Of a stretch of 64,000 nucleotides of DNA, positions 47,101 to 61,400 are shown piece by piece. The notes beneath the pieces are model-generated. The model saw only the letters and a program-made list of their open reading frames with translations. It searched no databases and was not told the DNA's origin. How positions within the stretch are numbered: position 1 is the stretch's first letter; every line of letters starts with the position of its first letter. The position numbers and the translations under genes were made by a program. The stretch covers positions 6,210,585 through 6,274,584 of the forward strand of contig JACDQD010000002.1 of the NCBI GenBank assembly GCA_019843655.1, written 5' to 3'. This DNA is from Lethocerus indicus. Lineage: Eukaryota > Arthropoda > Insecta > Hemiptera > Belostomatidae.

Positions 47101-49849
47101 ACTATGGAGGTTGGCTGTAAAAACAATATCTACTGGCAAAATAAATGTGAATAATTTCGTCTCTTCTTCACGACACCAAATCTGACGGCGAGATTCCGAT
47201 TTCTGTTTTCTTTTTTTTGTTTTATTTGTGAATGTCGTTTGTTAAAACGGGGAAGCCGGGGCCGGGTCGGGGGTGGTGGATTCGGAAGCTATTTGTCCGA
47301 AAGGCAATGTACAGTATGGCGGTGACAATGAGCAATGAGCCTCCTCGGTCGGCGGAGGCTTGACAAAAACCCCTCCCTCCTAAATCAACCCTACCCAAAC
47401 CTACCCCCACTACAGATGTTAATGTTTGAATAATTCAGGAATCGAAAAAAAAATATCCTCAACTTTGGGACCGCTGTAGAAAATCGGCTGGTACATTTGT
47501 ATATTCTAAACGTCGTTCGAAACGGCGTCCTGCCAGTATCAATATTGTTAATGGAAACGACAATCCTCTCCTCATCCCAATTTCCCTGGCTAAGGGAGTT
47601 TTTAATCCCCTTATTACATACTTTTCTCTCGTATAATTTTCAGAATGGAGTAATTCGATTATCTACAAACTAATAATTTCACTTGCCATTGAATAATACT
47701 CCAATAGTATATCGTATCAAAATTTGTTTACATCAAATAAAACTATGTACCGAAAATAATACCGACAAATATTACCTATTGACTGTTACCGAAACTGATA
47801 AACGCTTTTTCAATTACATAAAAAAATATCACAAATATAGTTTCTGAAAAATGTAATATCAACTACTGTCTTTAGAATTCGCTACTTAATTTTCGCACGT
47901 ACAGCCATCCATCAACATTATCGGCTGGCGTGGGGTTGCACATTGTTCAGGATCGCTGTTAATAATGAAACAGATAGCTAATTAAGGGCGAATGCGCTTA
48001 GCACAATACCGACAACCAATTTGCAATGAAATTTCATTCCTTATACTACTAATGAACGTAATGGCTATTGCTACTGGTCTGATTGCGGGGGCGAGTTTAA
48101 CCTGTAACAGTATGCTGCATACTATTGTGTTAGAAATTAAAATATTTTACTAATATTGCAGTCGGGTATTTTATAGGAACTAAATATTTTGGATTAGCTA
48201 AATGAGCGATTATTAGTTATCACTTTAAAATATTAACGGGCGTATTAAACTGCAATAATCCTCTCGCTGTCCTCAGTATAGCTGAAATGAAATACCAAAT
48301 ATATTCTGACGCCTTTAAATATACGCATTTCCTTGGTGTCGTAGAACAAACATTCAGGCTTGACATTTAATACATATTATGTATATATTTTAGGGTATTG
48401 CATTGAAGAGTATTATCGCGTGCGGTTGGGCTGTTTGTGGCTCCTCACTACAGGGGTTTGGCGTTTCGCAAGAGCACAATTTTCGAGACCCCGATGTAAC
48501 GTTATCTGGGTCCACTTTGGCCGGGCTTGAAACACACAGAGTGTCAATAGGCGCAATACAGGGTTTCGCCCGTGGGGCAGGTAAGTGGCCAACTTACAAC
48601 AAGTTGTGGACCAAACAACTGTATATACCTTACATCCCCCGCCCCTATGCAATCCTCCCATACGTATACATATGTATAAAGCCGGCCAGGGTTGGGGCAG
48701 ATATAGACCGGCAATCTGAACCCAGCAGTCCCTCCCATAGTACACTATCCCCAGAATACAGTTTGAATCCAATACCTACAAATTCAACAATTTACTTTCT
48801 CTTGACAGAAACTCATTCGCCGTCTCAAAAAAATAACACTGTTGTCTCTATAACTCTTTCGATCAGCGGCAGTAGCAGTGTAGTGACACTGATGGCCAAC
48901 ATATGTACGTATCTCACAGTAATATTAACTGGAATATCCCGGCGTTAGCTAGTAGTTTGACACTGGCGTAACTTGAAGTAGGTGTAACGATGTAGTAAAG
49001 CCTTCTTTTAACAATTTTAATTTAAAATTATTCGTCACCAACTAGTCATTAGATATGAAAATAACAGACAGAACAATTTTGGTGTATAAACACTGAAATT
49101 ACTGAATGATACATGAATTTCCCTTTGGATTGTTTGTTATATAAACCTTATTATACAGCCCAATAAATAGTGACATACTTTATTAATGATTAAACCAATC
49201 GATTTATTAAATTTAAAAACTGAAAAAAGTCCCTTCCCACCAGAATATCTCAAACTAAGTAAATTAAAAATAGTATTAAATACGGTCGAACTGTGGGAGA
49301 TGGTTGAACCGACCACATTCTTCTTTGGAAATTTCCCAAATGGTGAATGGGCCGTGTTCAACAAACAGTAGAACAAGCGTGTCCAAGTGTAACTGCCGCT
49401 GTACACCATAGCTCTGTCTCTTCAAAATACAGGACCACGGCAGAGCTCGATTTACGAGTAACGAAATGTTTACAGGCGAAATTGTTTGTTGGCGGATACG
49501 CGAACATTTTTGGAAATACACAATCATTATTTTAGTCCTCTTCAGAACGGGCATATTCAGTGAAAATTCGTCTAACATAACACACAGATATGAAAGCGGC
49601 GGTTATAATTATAATGTTAACAATATAGGAGTGTATTAACCTTTTTTATTTTATGGAAAATACGTTACATGTCTGCATATTTCTAGACAAAGTGGTTATA
49701 TACATAGATATCATAGATAACAATACATTGATCTGAAATTAAAATAATTAAATTATAAAACCAATTTTAATGAAATTTAATTACATTATACCCCAATGCG
49801 AGATATCAATAATTGGAACTAATTAAGCTTATGGAAGATGAAAATTATT

Positions 49850-50102
49850 AGTTTAAAATACCCCCCACAACTCAAATAAGACGAACAACATCCCCCCAAA
49901 ACACAATAACAAGACACGTATATATATATACACGACAAACAGACAACCACCACAGTGACAGTGTCAGTCCAGTGAGGATGCCCAATAGACATCCAAAGTG
50001 ACAAAAGTGACTAACACCGCTACTGAAGATGGCGAGCAGCCGAAACCGGTGTAGCATAAGATCAAACCAGCGAGAGGAGACAGAAACACACGAAATCTAC
50101 GG
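49850..50102 (-). mobile_element. Non-autonomous retroposed element, copy B
   Basis: This roughly 253-bp copy lies on the minus strand. The head (CCGTAGATTTCGTGTGTTTC) starts near 50102. The body includes ACCGGTTTCGGCTGCTCGCC, and the tail ends GGTATTTTAAACT near 49850, matching the other two copies. It lacks the CAACCCCTCGC segment found before the tail in copies A and C. Flanks show only a weak, imperfect direct repeat, so it may be older. Confidence 0.7.
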
Positions 50103-50788
50103 TATGAAGAGCGAAACCATTTTCCCAAAATATTGGTAAAATTCACCATCATATCCATGTTTTCGTACTGGCCAAGTTTGTACAGGCAGGACCCTTTCGT
50201 CCTTTTAAAATTCTGCCCGCTTTAACATCGAGACCCGTGGCCTGGTATATTTTACTCCAATTTGGCGATAACGCAATCCGAATAATACCGTTTTCCGCCT
50301 CCCACTCCCGCTGTGACCCGGTTTCAGTTTTCTCGCCGCTGTCTAGACCAGTTCGTTCTTATTACGCGGTCTCTTACTTTCCTCCCTCGGGCCAATATCA
50401 CTGTTCACTTGTATATGCTGCGATAGTTCGCGCAATACAAACAAGCGTATTGTCCACCATCTTCATTCCAATCTAGAGACTGCCATGATTTCCTTCACAG
50501 CTTAAAGAGTATCATCCGAATGAATAGTAAGAATATTCTCATGCCCGGTGAAAATGTGGCGGTCTCTACGCGGCTTTCGTTAGTTATTTACGAAAGCCGG
50601 ACTCTATTTAATGTGCGGATACAATTTAAACACTTCAGTACCGCGTACAACGATGTTGAGTGGGGTCCGTATGCGGTTTGGCCGTATACAGCGGGTAGGC
50701 TCTAGTTTGCTTGATGGAAGTACGGTTTACCCTTTACATGCGTATTATACGGTAGATGGAAGCTGGCCTAGCCTCGTTCTGCTACTCT

Positions 50789-50829
50789 CGCACACACACA
50801 CTCTCCTTCATACGCACACACACACACAC
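50789..50829. repeat. Imperfect (CA)n repeat
   Basis: CACACA runs broken by a short CT-rich piece, directly upstream of a long CT tract. Confidence 0.85.
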
Positions 50830-50838
50830 CTCTCCGCC

Positions 50839-50840
<2 letters not shown>

Positions 50841-50885
<45 letters not shown>
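50841..50885. repeat. (CT)n microsatellite
   Basis: About 45 bases of uninterrupted CT on the plus strand, which is GA on the minus strand (the strand of the adhesion gene). Confidence 0.95.
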
Positions 50886-50888
<3 letters not shown>

Positions 50889-52177
50889 ACGTGTAGAGCA
50901 TCGTGACCCCGTGAAATCCAGCATTTCACTTCCTCTTTTCCAATGGAGTAAAAACCAATTGGTCACGCTCCCCCGCTTCGAATTAGTTGCCAGGGGAACA
51001 AAGAAGATATATCCGAGAAATGTGTACCGAATTCAGGTAGTACATTACAAATTGACAACGTGCGAAGACATGGGGGGGGGGATTAACAATTATCAAATTT
51101 AAGCGTGAGTATACATTTCCTATTTGTGAAAAAAATCGTCTCACTATTTCAAATCTAAATTGTTTACATAAAACATTATCAGTTATCAGGGAGTTATCTC
51201 CTGACTTTACCGGTTTAAATTTGTGGTGATATACTCGCAATTAAATAACGGACTGCAATTTACGTCGCCTCCAGTTATGAATGAATTATCGGTTCGTATT
51301 TAACACAATGATGGATCTGGAAACCGAAACCAAATTAACTTCAATTAAACCGGGTAGTGGGACAAATCGTTTCATTAATAACGCACCCGAACGCGTTCGG
51401 TTAATGGGATATACATGTGTATCCTTTAGCGTATACTGCATTTCATGCATGTTTCTTCTTACACCATTATACTCTCCAAAATATGTCAACTGCATTCCTT
51501 TTCGAACGTGGATGTCTTGACATTCGCACACAGCTTACACCTTTTTTATCCTGGTGGGGAGCATAATAATTATAGATAATCAAAATTATGGATATTTGTA
51601 ACGTTTCGTGCTAATGTACGGACATGTCTTTAAAAATCCAAAGAAAATTCAATAACTATTTAGGGAAGCTTTTTGAATCATCGTAGATCAATTCCTGCTA
51701 CTCTATGGGCATATCGGTTGTTTCGGTCTAGTCTTGGATACTCAACGAGGAAAAACTGATTTTAATAATAATGCGCCCGTGTGCTTTGGAGAAAGCGGAC
51801 ATACAAACTCGTATAGATTTGATTGTATATAAATAAAACGTTAATTCTTGCAGTTTTGTTATAAAACGCTGGGCATAATAAGACGTTTTGTATTTCTGAG
51901 GCCGAGGGATCGATTGTTGAGCTGGAAACACATTTTTTGAGGCACAGAAGGATTAATCGTGAATTTCGATATGATGTATGCGCATCTATCTGAATATTAT
52001 TTAACTCTCGAGTTGGGCACTATCTATATTATAGCGAGAGAGAGAGACAGAGGCGGGAGTGTCAGTGCGGGCTTTTAGTGAGTCTGAGAGGGATTGTGTA
52101 ATTGGTGTGATATATTCTGTTATCGGAGAGTAGGACTGGCGTCGGCTACTATCAACTGTCACAGATTGGGTGGGCCG

Positions 52178-52226
52178 TGAGGGAGGGAGGGATGGAGGGA
52201 GGGAGAGGGAGGGAGGGAGGGAGGAG
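52178..52226. repeat. Purine-rich (GGGA)n repeat
   Basis: GGGA and GGGAGG units with few interruptions; almost all purine on the plus strand. Confidence 0.9.
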
Positions 52227-55200
52227 AGCACGCAGGCTGTGCCCGCTTTCTGACCAAACAAACGAGCAGGTGTCACTTTCCGCGAACCGCAGTCACTCCA
52301 CTACAACGCGTTTCCTCCTTTACATACTCCGCCTGTAATCTGACCGCGTACATTTGTTGTATTCCCCAAGTGTATTTGACATATATACCCGTTCATAACA
52401 ATATCTATTGTATTACTAATTACAATATCGGTATATCCCGCCAAACTAGTTTTGAACAGTAGTAGCCAGGGGTTTCACTTATCCTCAAGTACGGTGTAGA
52501 TGATTTCACAGTATTTAGCAAATCATAGGGAAGAGAATGCCGCCGTTCGAAGGTCGGAGGAAATTCAATCCTTTCGAGAACTACAAATTTACCCTAGACA
52601 TGCTACCAGTCAGGTTGAAAGATATAACTGACAGTCACTGGCACAAATTAAAGCCTCGACGTGCCAATTACCCGATAATGCTGAAAGAAAATTTGCTAGA
52701 GATACCGGAATAAACGGGATACAGCAGTCAGTACCTGTAGAGTGACTGCCTGCAGTATATTTAAACATACACATAATTACTACAGATATAGAAATATTTT
52801 CATGATTAAATATCATTGAATTATAACCAAAGAACAATCTGTATACATGTATTCAAAGTTATTTCTGTTCCTTTTAAAGTATGGTATAGCTCTGTGGTTT
52901 GATTAAAATAGGCAGGTTCAAATTTTTTCTTGAATTTATAAGATTTCTGGCTAAATTGGGAAATTTTACAAATTAAAAATATTATTCCCTTAGCGTGTTT
53001 TCGATAAAATAAAACTAGTTAAAATATAAAACTCTAATAGATTAATATAAAATGAAAGTTATCAGTGGAAGCTAGGAAAACTAGTAGTTATTGCCGGGGA
53101 TGGTCTCTCTTGGGCCTAACAGAAATTTACTGCCCAGTAATAATGGCGGTTATTGTATTTATTGTCCAATATAAGTCTTGCAATGTTAAAAGTGCTATAC
53201 AGGGCACTGCGAGAGTTAGTCGTATTGTGAAATATATGATTTTCTTTCAGCGCTCCCGTTTTTGTTCCGTCGGCTTGACGGGTCCTGTAATTAGGCGTGT
53301 CTAACCGTATGAATAATGTAATCATACGAGAATGGACAAATACGAACTCCCTTGGGAATTGCCGCTCGAGAATGGTGTAATGGTCATGATGTGGTTTAGA
53401 ACGAGATAGTTCGACGTAGGTCGTCAGTAATGTAGTGTGGGCATTTATGAGTCATCGCCATGATATTACTTTCGCTATTCCTTAATAAAACAGAGTCGGT
53501 TCATTCACTCTATTGATGAAATAAAATTATGATATTTGTTTAAGAATCCTGATATTCTTTCTAAGATTATTCGAAGACGTGTTGATGTCTCAATAATTTA
53601 TTTAACGGTTTGCTACTGACAGTAGTGAGAAGTCGAATCCGGATTAGTACAGGACAAAAAAGCGGATGGAAAAGAAGATCGCGTAAGTGGTGATAATATA
53701 CGTCGATATCAATGCTTTTTTTTTATAATTTATTACCTTGAAATCCTTGAGTCTGCTCCTTTATTACATCACTTCATTTCAGCACTTATTAATTTTCCAT
53801 TCTCTTCTCTCATCCTATTATTGGGCAGAATCGTACCCTTTAGAAAACAAGTAATTTTGTCTACTAAATCTTTAAATTAACCCAAATAACGACATTAACA
53901 AGGAATAACCGTTGGCATTGCATTACCCAAGGAATATAACCAACGGCGCTGATACTAAGCCATCACGACACGAGTGCCTTGCGTTGTAGTCTAGCGGGGC
54001 GCCCGAATCTGTAGATAAATCGTCAAAAATCCTAGGACGTTTGATGAAGGTTAAAATCCTTGAGAAATAAGTTTCCTAAAATAGGAAAAGTCCGGGAAAA
54101 ATAATATACGATGAATCAAAAACTCATCAGTTCAGTTCTTTCTGAAGTTTCCAATGCCATTAATCTGCAAAGGAGTATTCTTTCATAAATCATGCCCCAT
54201 TTCCCTTCGTCTTATCCACTTCTAAAACCTATTATTTGAACTGGATTAAAGTACTTACCTATTATTAAACGGTTACATGAAACTTGCTGTTAACCTAATA
54301 ATTTAATCTTAAATTTGTACTTATTATTAAAAAGGGTATCCGAACAAAGTTGAATTTCTTTTCTAATCCCAATTCTATGGTTGTAAATTCTACATTTGTA
54401 CCAAAAAATAACGGATATCCGTTGAAGTTGGGGGGTTACAAGTTCAATTTCCCACGGCGGATGTTTTAAATTGCCCTGGAAGCAAATAGAAAACGTTTCG
54501 CAAATAGAACTGAACTTCGCTATCGGTCTATTGGAGTGAATTGCACTCCCCTGGGACCGGTGTCAACCGCCACGTTGAATTTTAAGGATCACCCCTATAA
54601 CCCTTACCTGGCCGGTAAAATTTCACTTTTTCTTTCCACGATTTATTATCCTGACCTTAATTTTAGGCCTCTAATGTCATTTCAGGAGCTAGCTGACTAC
54701 CACGAAATACACCTTACTTATATTTTCTGGAATACAAGTCCTTAACAATGAATCAACTCTAGCATATATATTAGGAAATAATATTGGACTGTGAAACATA
54801 CGCGAATGAATAAATTACAAAATTAAACTGTCCTTTATGCTTCATTTTGCATTATCGGTCGGTACGAATATGAACAGGAAGGATTAAAGTTACGAAAAAG
54901 GCAGGGAAAAAACAATTTGCTTTCATATCGTATAAAACCTCTTCCCCCAGCTGAAAGTAAAGGGAGTGATAAGATTATAATGACTACAATGATGTGAATA
55001 CAATTTCTTCGAGTAATCCTAAAGGCATTCAGATTCATAATAATCCTTCAGAATTCTTTTCAGTCGATATGTCATGGTCCTAATGTAAAATCAATTCTGA
55101 TTTTAATTATTAAATCAGAATTACGACTGTTCAAACATTTTGTCGAACTACAAGTAAGTACATTAGTACTCTCCAAAATTAAAGGATCTTGAGGATTTGA

Positions 55201-55400
55201 AATTGTCGCCCTTCGTGAGGGTGGGGGGTGTTGTTGGACAGCGCATCCCCCCTATTTCATTCGGCAGTTAAACACCCCCAGTTTTGAATTTTAACCAGCA
55301 AAAACCGTACCATGAAATTTTACAGGCCGCCCCGGCTTTCTCTCTTGGCAAACTGCTATTAGCGCCGAGGTAAACCGCAACGGCGGTAGTGCTGCTGCCA

Positions 55401-55418
55401 GAGAGAGGGAGAGGGAGA

Positions 55419-55464
<46 letters not shown>
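55401..55464. repeat. (GA)n and GAGGGA compound repeat
   Basis: A purine tract of about 64 bases, starting with GAGGGA units and continuing as about 38 bases of GA. Confidence 0.95.
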
Positions 55465-55466
<2 letters not shown>

Positions 55467-58400
55467 GTCTACACGCTAATAGGGGCGCCACGCACGCACC
55501 CCCAGGCACGCTCGCACACGCGTAACCAACTTTATTGACCCTCCCCCCATTTCCAACAGTTCACGAAATTTACGGCCCCTCCCACTCTTTCTCCGGAAAT
55601 GTGGTAGAGTTTTAACTTCCGTTATTTCGGTTTTTAATTCTCTGTTTGTTATGTGTTTCTATTTTTTCGTTTTGTTTTTTTAGTCGTCGCTTCTCCTGTT
55701 TCAACAGGACGAGGGGAAAGGAAAGGAGGGGTGGTGGTGGGTCCCTTCGTAAAATGAATTACTCGGCGATGTTGTTTGTAATATCAAGTCCCCGATGATA
55801 TATAATGGCGTCGGAATAATGCCTCTTTTTAAGAACGCCCCGGATATCTTATTAAACGTGGAATTGGAATAAAAATTTGGAATTACGATTTAACTGAATA
55901 GAGAAGAAATAGATATGTAAGGAAATTTAAATTTGTAACACCTACTACAAATATTGCAATAAATATTTTATCAAGAAGTCCAAATCATAATTTTATCTTG
56001 AAGTTCAAGTTCCGTCAACTGATTAATAAAATTGATGACTGCAATAACATTCGTCTGTAAATTCATGTAAGTGTGTATGTGCATCCTGTTATTATGAAAC
56101 TCAATGAATTATTCGCAATAAGGAGTTCGCATCGGTCAGAGGGTATCGAAATAAACAGCTAGCATATTCTTTCCAAAGAAAATTTAATTTTATGCTTATT
56201 TAATCTATTATTAAACATGCCTGTAATGATGTATACTTACTTGAAATTCCTTGCATTGTAGTCGTATTGAAACTACGGTCTACCAATAGCAGGGAAGTAC
56301 ATAATAATTCTTTTTGGTGTTTCCGACTTCCTGTAATATATTTTCCTTTTCGTAAAGAGAGCGTACGTTTTCAAATTCAATAAGATTCTGAACGATTGTT
56401 TTTATCGTTCGTGTGTTTTACGCAGTGTCAACAGCGCCGTATCCGCCTCAACTTTTCCCGGATTTTCATGATATCCAATAATTTCGGGATTTTTATTTTC
56501 GTTCGTTTTTATGACGGACGTTGGAATAAATTGCAATAATAAATACCGTCGTTCGATAAATAGAAATACGTCGACAACAATACAAACGATGACCGTTCGG
56601 GTTGAATAGCTTTGGAGTGGCGTCGTATAAAATTTCCGACGTAAGTTCTGGAAGAGTCGCGATAAAACTGAGTTATTCGTTTAACATCTTGCGCGCTTTA
56701 CTATAAGTTCGTAAGCATTTCATCGTGCGAAGAAGTTTTGATTCATTATTTCTACTCTGAGAGGGACCGCTTTCCAAACGATCCAGCTTCGAGTACATTT
56801 AACCCATTAAAGTAAGTGATTAACCGACCGTTCTTTCGTGATATTAACCGCTGAAATTTTTCCCCGCTGATTTACTTCTCCGCGTTAAAATCCTAATTAC
56901 GTTGAATAAATTACGAAGAAATTAAATCAGCGACCGGCTACAGTTTTCTCCCTTACAATTAGTAATCCGCATTAATCAAAGTTGTAATGAATATTTTCAA
57001 CAAACCGCGCAACTAGAACGGCCAGTGTATAGCAGCATACTGGGGCGCGGAGCACTTATAAGTGGCCCTTTCTTACAAAATGCTAATGTGAAATAGAGAT
57101 TTATGGCTTTCTTTTTCTCTTGCATAATTCTACAGAAGAAACTCCCGGGCGAGAGATACATCAAATATCCTGTTCCTTGCATTCATAATTACACTCATTC
57201 CACACACAAAATTTATGTGGAGTGATATATAATTACTACTACTAAAGTTAGAAAACATAGTCTCAATCATTTCAATTGATCTCAGTTCAATTTTCTACTA
57301 TTCTTACACTGAATAATGCCAAAGTAATAGAAAATTACGAGATTTATTTAATATTGAATAAACAACTATTAAGTATTAATTAACTATTTTTGGTCCCGGA
57401 ATATAATGCTTCATTGAGAATAATATCTTCAGTTCATGTATTTTACCGTCGAAATATTTGTTAATATATTTGACGATTGATTTGAACGGATAATAATAAT
57501 CGAGTGGGGAAATTACGCTGTGTTCTGGCAAATGCACATCGTGGGCAGTGTGCCGCATTTAAATATATGATAAATAAATAATTTTTTATCGCAGGCTGGC
57601 GGGTGAATACAGGAATGGGTCGCGTTTAGAATCGGGCCGAAATTTGAAGCGGAAGCATTTGAACGAGGCCACTAACCGCAACCAGAAAACAACGGCCATC
57701 AACGGTGTCGCCGTCGAGGTCTTGACGAGTGATTAAGCCCGTGTCCAATGCAGTCGTGCATTTGAGTGACAACGCAGATCGGCTCCATCCGCATAATTTT
57801 CCCCCATGTAATTCCCTACAGATTGTCATATGACTGTACATACAGACAGATTCAGTCCAAAACAAATTTGGGTATTAATCGAATTAATTTGAATTATACT
57901 TAAAGCAGGCCCACAACCCTTTTTTTCAATTCGTTTTGAAACCCCAACCTGTAATTCTAAACCTAAATTTATTCGTTTAAACATAAATAAATAGAATACT
58001 AAATATTCAACAACGTTTAGGTTTTTCAATCTCTTAAGCTAATATCTTCGGCCAGTCACTTCGAAGCTGAATGGAATAGCTGAGTTTATTATTTCCAGAG
58101 TCATGATTATTCTGATCTACGATGAAAGATTTATAGCGCGCTCGAATATTTTTTCGTAAATCATTAAAAAAAATAAATTAATATTTATGTGACGCCACTG
58201 CAATTAAAAATCGCTGTTTATTATCGCTGTTTATTTTAATTTTTCGTGTTACCTTCCCATCGTTGATGAGTTCGGCCGATTCATGATAATGCGGCACAAA
58301 CTGCATTTTCTACGCCCGCCGCCACACAATTTAGTACAATTTATTGGATTCAATACGTCAATAACGAATCAATTATTATCGGTCGGCCGTAATTTATCTC

Positions 58401-61400
58401 GAAACATTCAAAGCGAATGCCCTTAATTCAATTCATTGTCGCGCAATTCATATTATGAAATTCGACTGACGTCAGCGATTAATGAATCTCGTGTCTCCAA
58501 CAGTTGGTTGAAAGCCGAACGCACGCGATTCTAATTACTATATTAGTCTGCTTTAAAGTGTAAATAAATTATAATTTACCAATGGGGGTTAATTAACCTT
58601 TCGACAGTGCAACGGTTAGTGCATAAATGTGCGGGTAGATTTATATCACCTACGAAAATCTGAAGACCCCAATATGTATGTTCCGATAAGATTTTATCGA
58701 ATTTCGGATCAGGCATGCCTTGTAACTGCAGTTCTTGCTGTAACTGCAGAACTACCGAACTGAGGTCTAATGAGTACATAAAAGTATGTAAGGTCCTCCT
58801 TTTTGATCCATTTTTTTAGATTTGTACCACACGTTAGTTGAACAAGACCTAGGGTACAGTGGCCGAGTCAAGTTTATATTTAATCGCAAGAGAGGGCCCA
58901 TAAACTCGGATTATGCCTAATGGAATGCGTTGGGGGACGGTTAAACTGGGTCGGGTTTATGTGTTGGCGACATATGAACGTTCAAGTTTGATGGGCTACG
59001 TAAAGAGGCATCGGGGCGCATTGCTCTTCCAGTCTAAGAGCTTCCGTTTTATCCGCCGTCCCACTCGATAAATTGTCTCCCCTTCGCCATTTCCCTCTCG
59101 CTCATTTTCACCGGCTTCCGCCTCCATTATGGCTTTTCCATCCTCCCCGTCTCCCTCTTCCTCCTCGACGTCTCCCTCTGGCATCCTTTACGGCCGGTGC
59201 ATTCCGGTGGGCTCGGATTCTCCGCCTCACGCGACACTACCAACAACCACAATCTGCCTGCCTCGAAGGACATACTAGTCGACGACATACTCGGCAATAA
59301 TTAACACTGAACCTTGAATCTAGTCTATATTCCTTCATATAGTACGGGGAAGAGTATAAATTTAATGAAACTAGGTAGCGTCTTCTGCTAAATGTTGCCG
59401 CTATTTCCGTTTAGCATCTGATTCTGCCTAGGATTTGAAAAGCTAATTCATACTTCTCGATTTCGGGTGACATATCATTGTCGATCCCAACTTGCAGTAG
59501 AACACCGTTGTCTTGTACGTTAAAAGAGTACGCAGTTACACACACAGCTATGATTGATTGCCTTTCATCGGAAATAAAAATATAGCATTTAGAAATCGAC
59601 ACAAATAGACGGTAGAACTTTAGAGTGCGGGTCGGAAAAATCCTGGTTGTAAATCTGTTGGCAGATAAGGTCTTTGACACAGAAAAGGAAATAGCACAAA
59701 CATTAGAGTTAATGCCCCAAAAACGATAAAAAAGCACGCTCATGTTAAGAGAAACATATTCAATCCATGCGTAATAACTTATCTGACGGATGGCTCTGGA
59801 CTAAAGAGGAAATTAACAGGCAGCGTGAAGTGAACACAGCGGGCAACGGGGAGAGGTGCAAAAAACGAAGGGGAAGACAAACGGAATAAAATAAACAACG
59901 ATTTTTAAAAAAACTACTTTTAAAATGGAAATTGTTCAGCCACATCCGTACAGTGTACAAGAATCGATGGGTGGGAATATGAGGGAGTGGTGGACACCAC
60001 TGAGGGCGAGGGAACACTAGACAAAAAATATAAATACAATTTTGTTATTGATTTTTTGTTCCAGTGGTTCCTAGAAAACATTTAAGAATGAACAATGTAG
60101 GCGTAGAATTAAAGAGACGATTATTAATGGTTGTTATAGAAAAATAACTGCGTACATTTGTTGTAATTTGCCGAACTTCAATTCATTACTTCACCGGAGA
60201 AAGCCATTTAAGCCATCCAATACTATAATATCCTTGAATAGAAGTAATTAAAGGAAATTTCTAATGGTATAGATAAATAAGATACAGAGGTGCTGTCAAT
60301 TGAGGTGGAGTCAAAGTGTTTGTTCGATTCTCAAGTTAAGTAACGAATTATCCTTCAATTGCCAATTTGAATCGATTGAAATAGGAGAACCCGTTAGCAT
60401 CGTTATGTTTTAAAAGTGGACTGTTTTTCTAGCATTATTACTAGAATCGTCTTTCGGTCTCTCAAATTCTATGTTTTCTACTCTTTTTTGTTGAGGTCGC
60501 CCAATTAAATCTTCAGGACGGGAAAGTGTATAAACGAGAGAGAGTTGGAAATGGCATAAGTACGAAAGGGAAAATTTCCCTTTGATGTAGTTGGACGAGC
60601 AATTATTGTTATTTTTCTTCCGCCAGTGCCAACACGAGAAAGAACTTTCCTGCGCCAATCCCGACATCAAAGTGGAGCATTCATTATAAGTGAAAATTTG
60701 ATTGTTTAGTCATAAAATTTACATCGCCTTTTCCGGAATATCAGCTTTTTACCTGTTTCATTACTCAATTTAGACCAACCAATAATTTGAGGCATGATAT
60801 AATTTTAAGAAACGTCAGGAAGAAACTTTGACGGCTAACAGTGGAATTCGATACAACTGTATCTGTAATATTTTAAGGCGTGGGACGTGATTTCATTAAA
60901 GTTTAAAATAATTTTATTTTTCGGTTGCAATGTTAAGATAATTTCTTCAATGAACATCCTAAAATATTGCACAAATGAAATATTGTTTTGGTTAATGTGA
61001 ATTAGTGGTAATGACCAATACCACCACCCACGGTTTCGGTAAGTGAAAATGTTATTCGAAATGCTTGTTATCGCAACAAACGTCGGTAAATTATTGTTGG
61101 TGCCCGTTATATCGGAAAGTTAAAATTCCCGGCTTTCACACGAGAAGGTGGTAAAAGGGCGGGAATTAACACGGGTATATATTATCACCTAAGTATGGAT
61201 ATAACCGTATATCTGAGTGTAGAGCTTCCTTGCAGAGTAAGCACTTTCACTGGCAGCCATTTTAAAATATTTATGGAACCGAAAAGCTGAGAGAGGCTTA
61301 GACCCAGATCAGGCTCTCGAGTGGAGCCCTGCAATAGCAATAGCTGAAATATTGTCTTTGTTTACCACCATGAAGCATGTCTATGTTGTTATTGCCGCGG

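Noticed and set aside
48403..48948. 181-codon plus-strand open frame
   Set aside because: No recognisable domain, mixed low-complexity composition, no conserved-looking splice or promoter context, and overlapping open frames on the other strand.
59411..59743. 110-codon minus-strand open frame, considered as a missing Ig exon
   Set aside because: Lacks the Cys-Trp-Tyr-x-Cys framework of an Ig domain, and flanking splice sites were not convincing.
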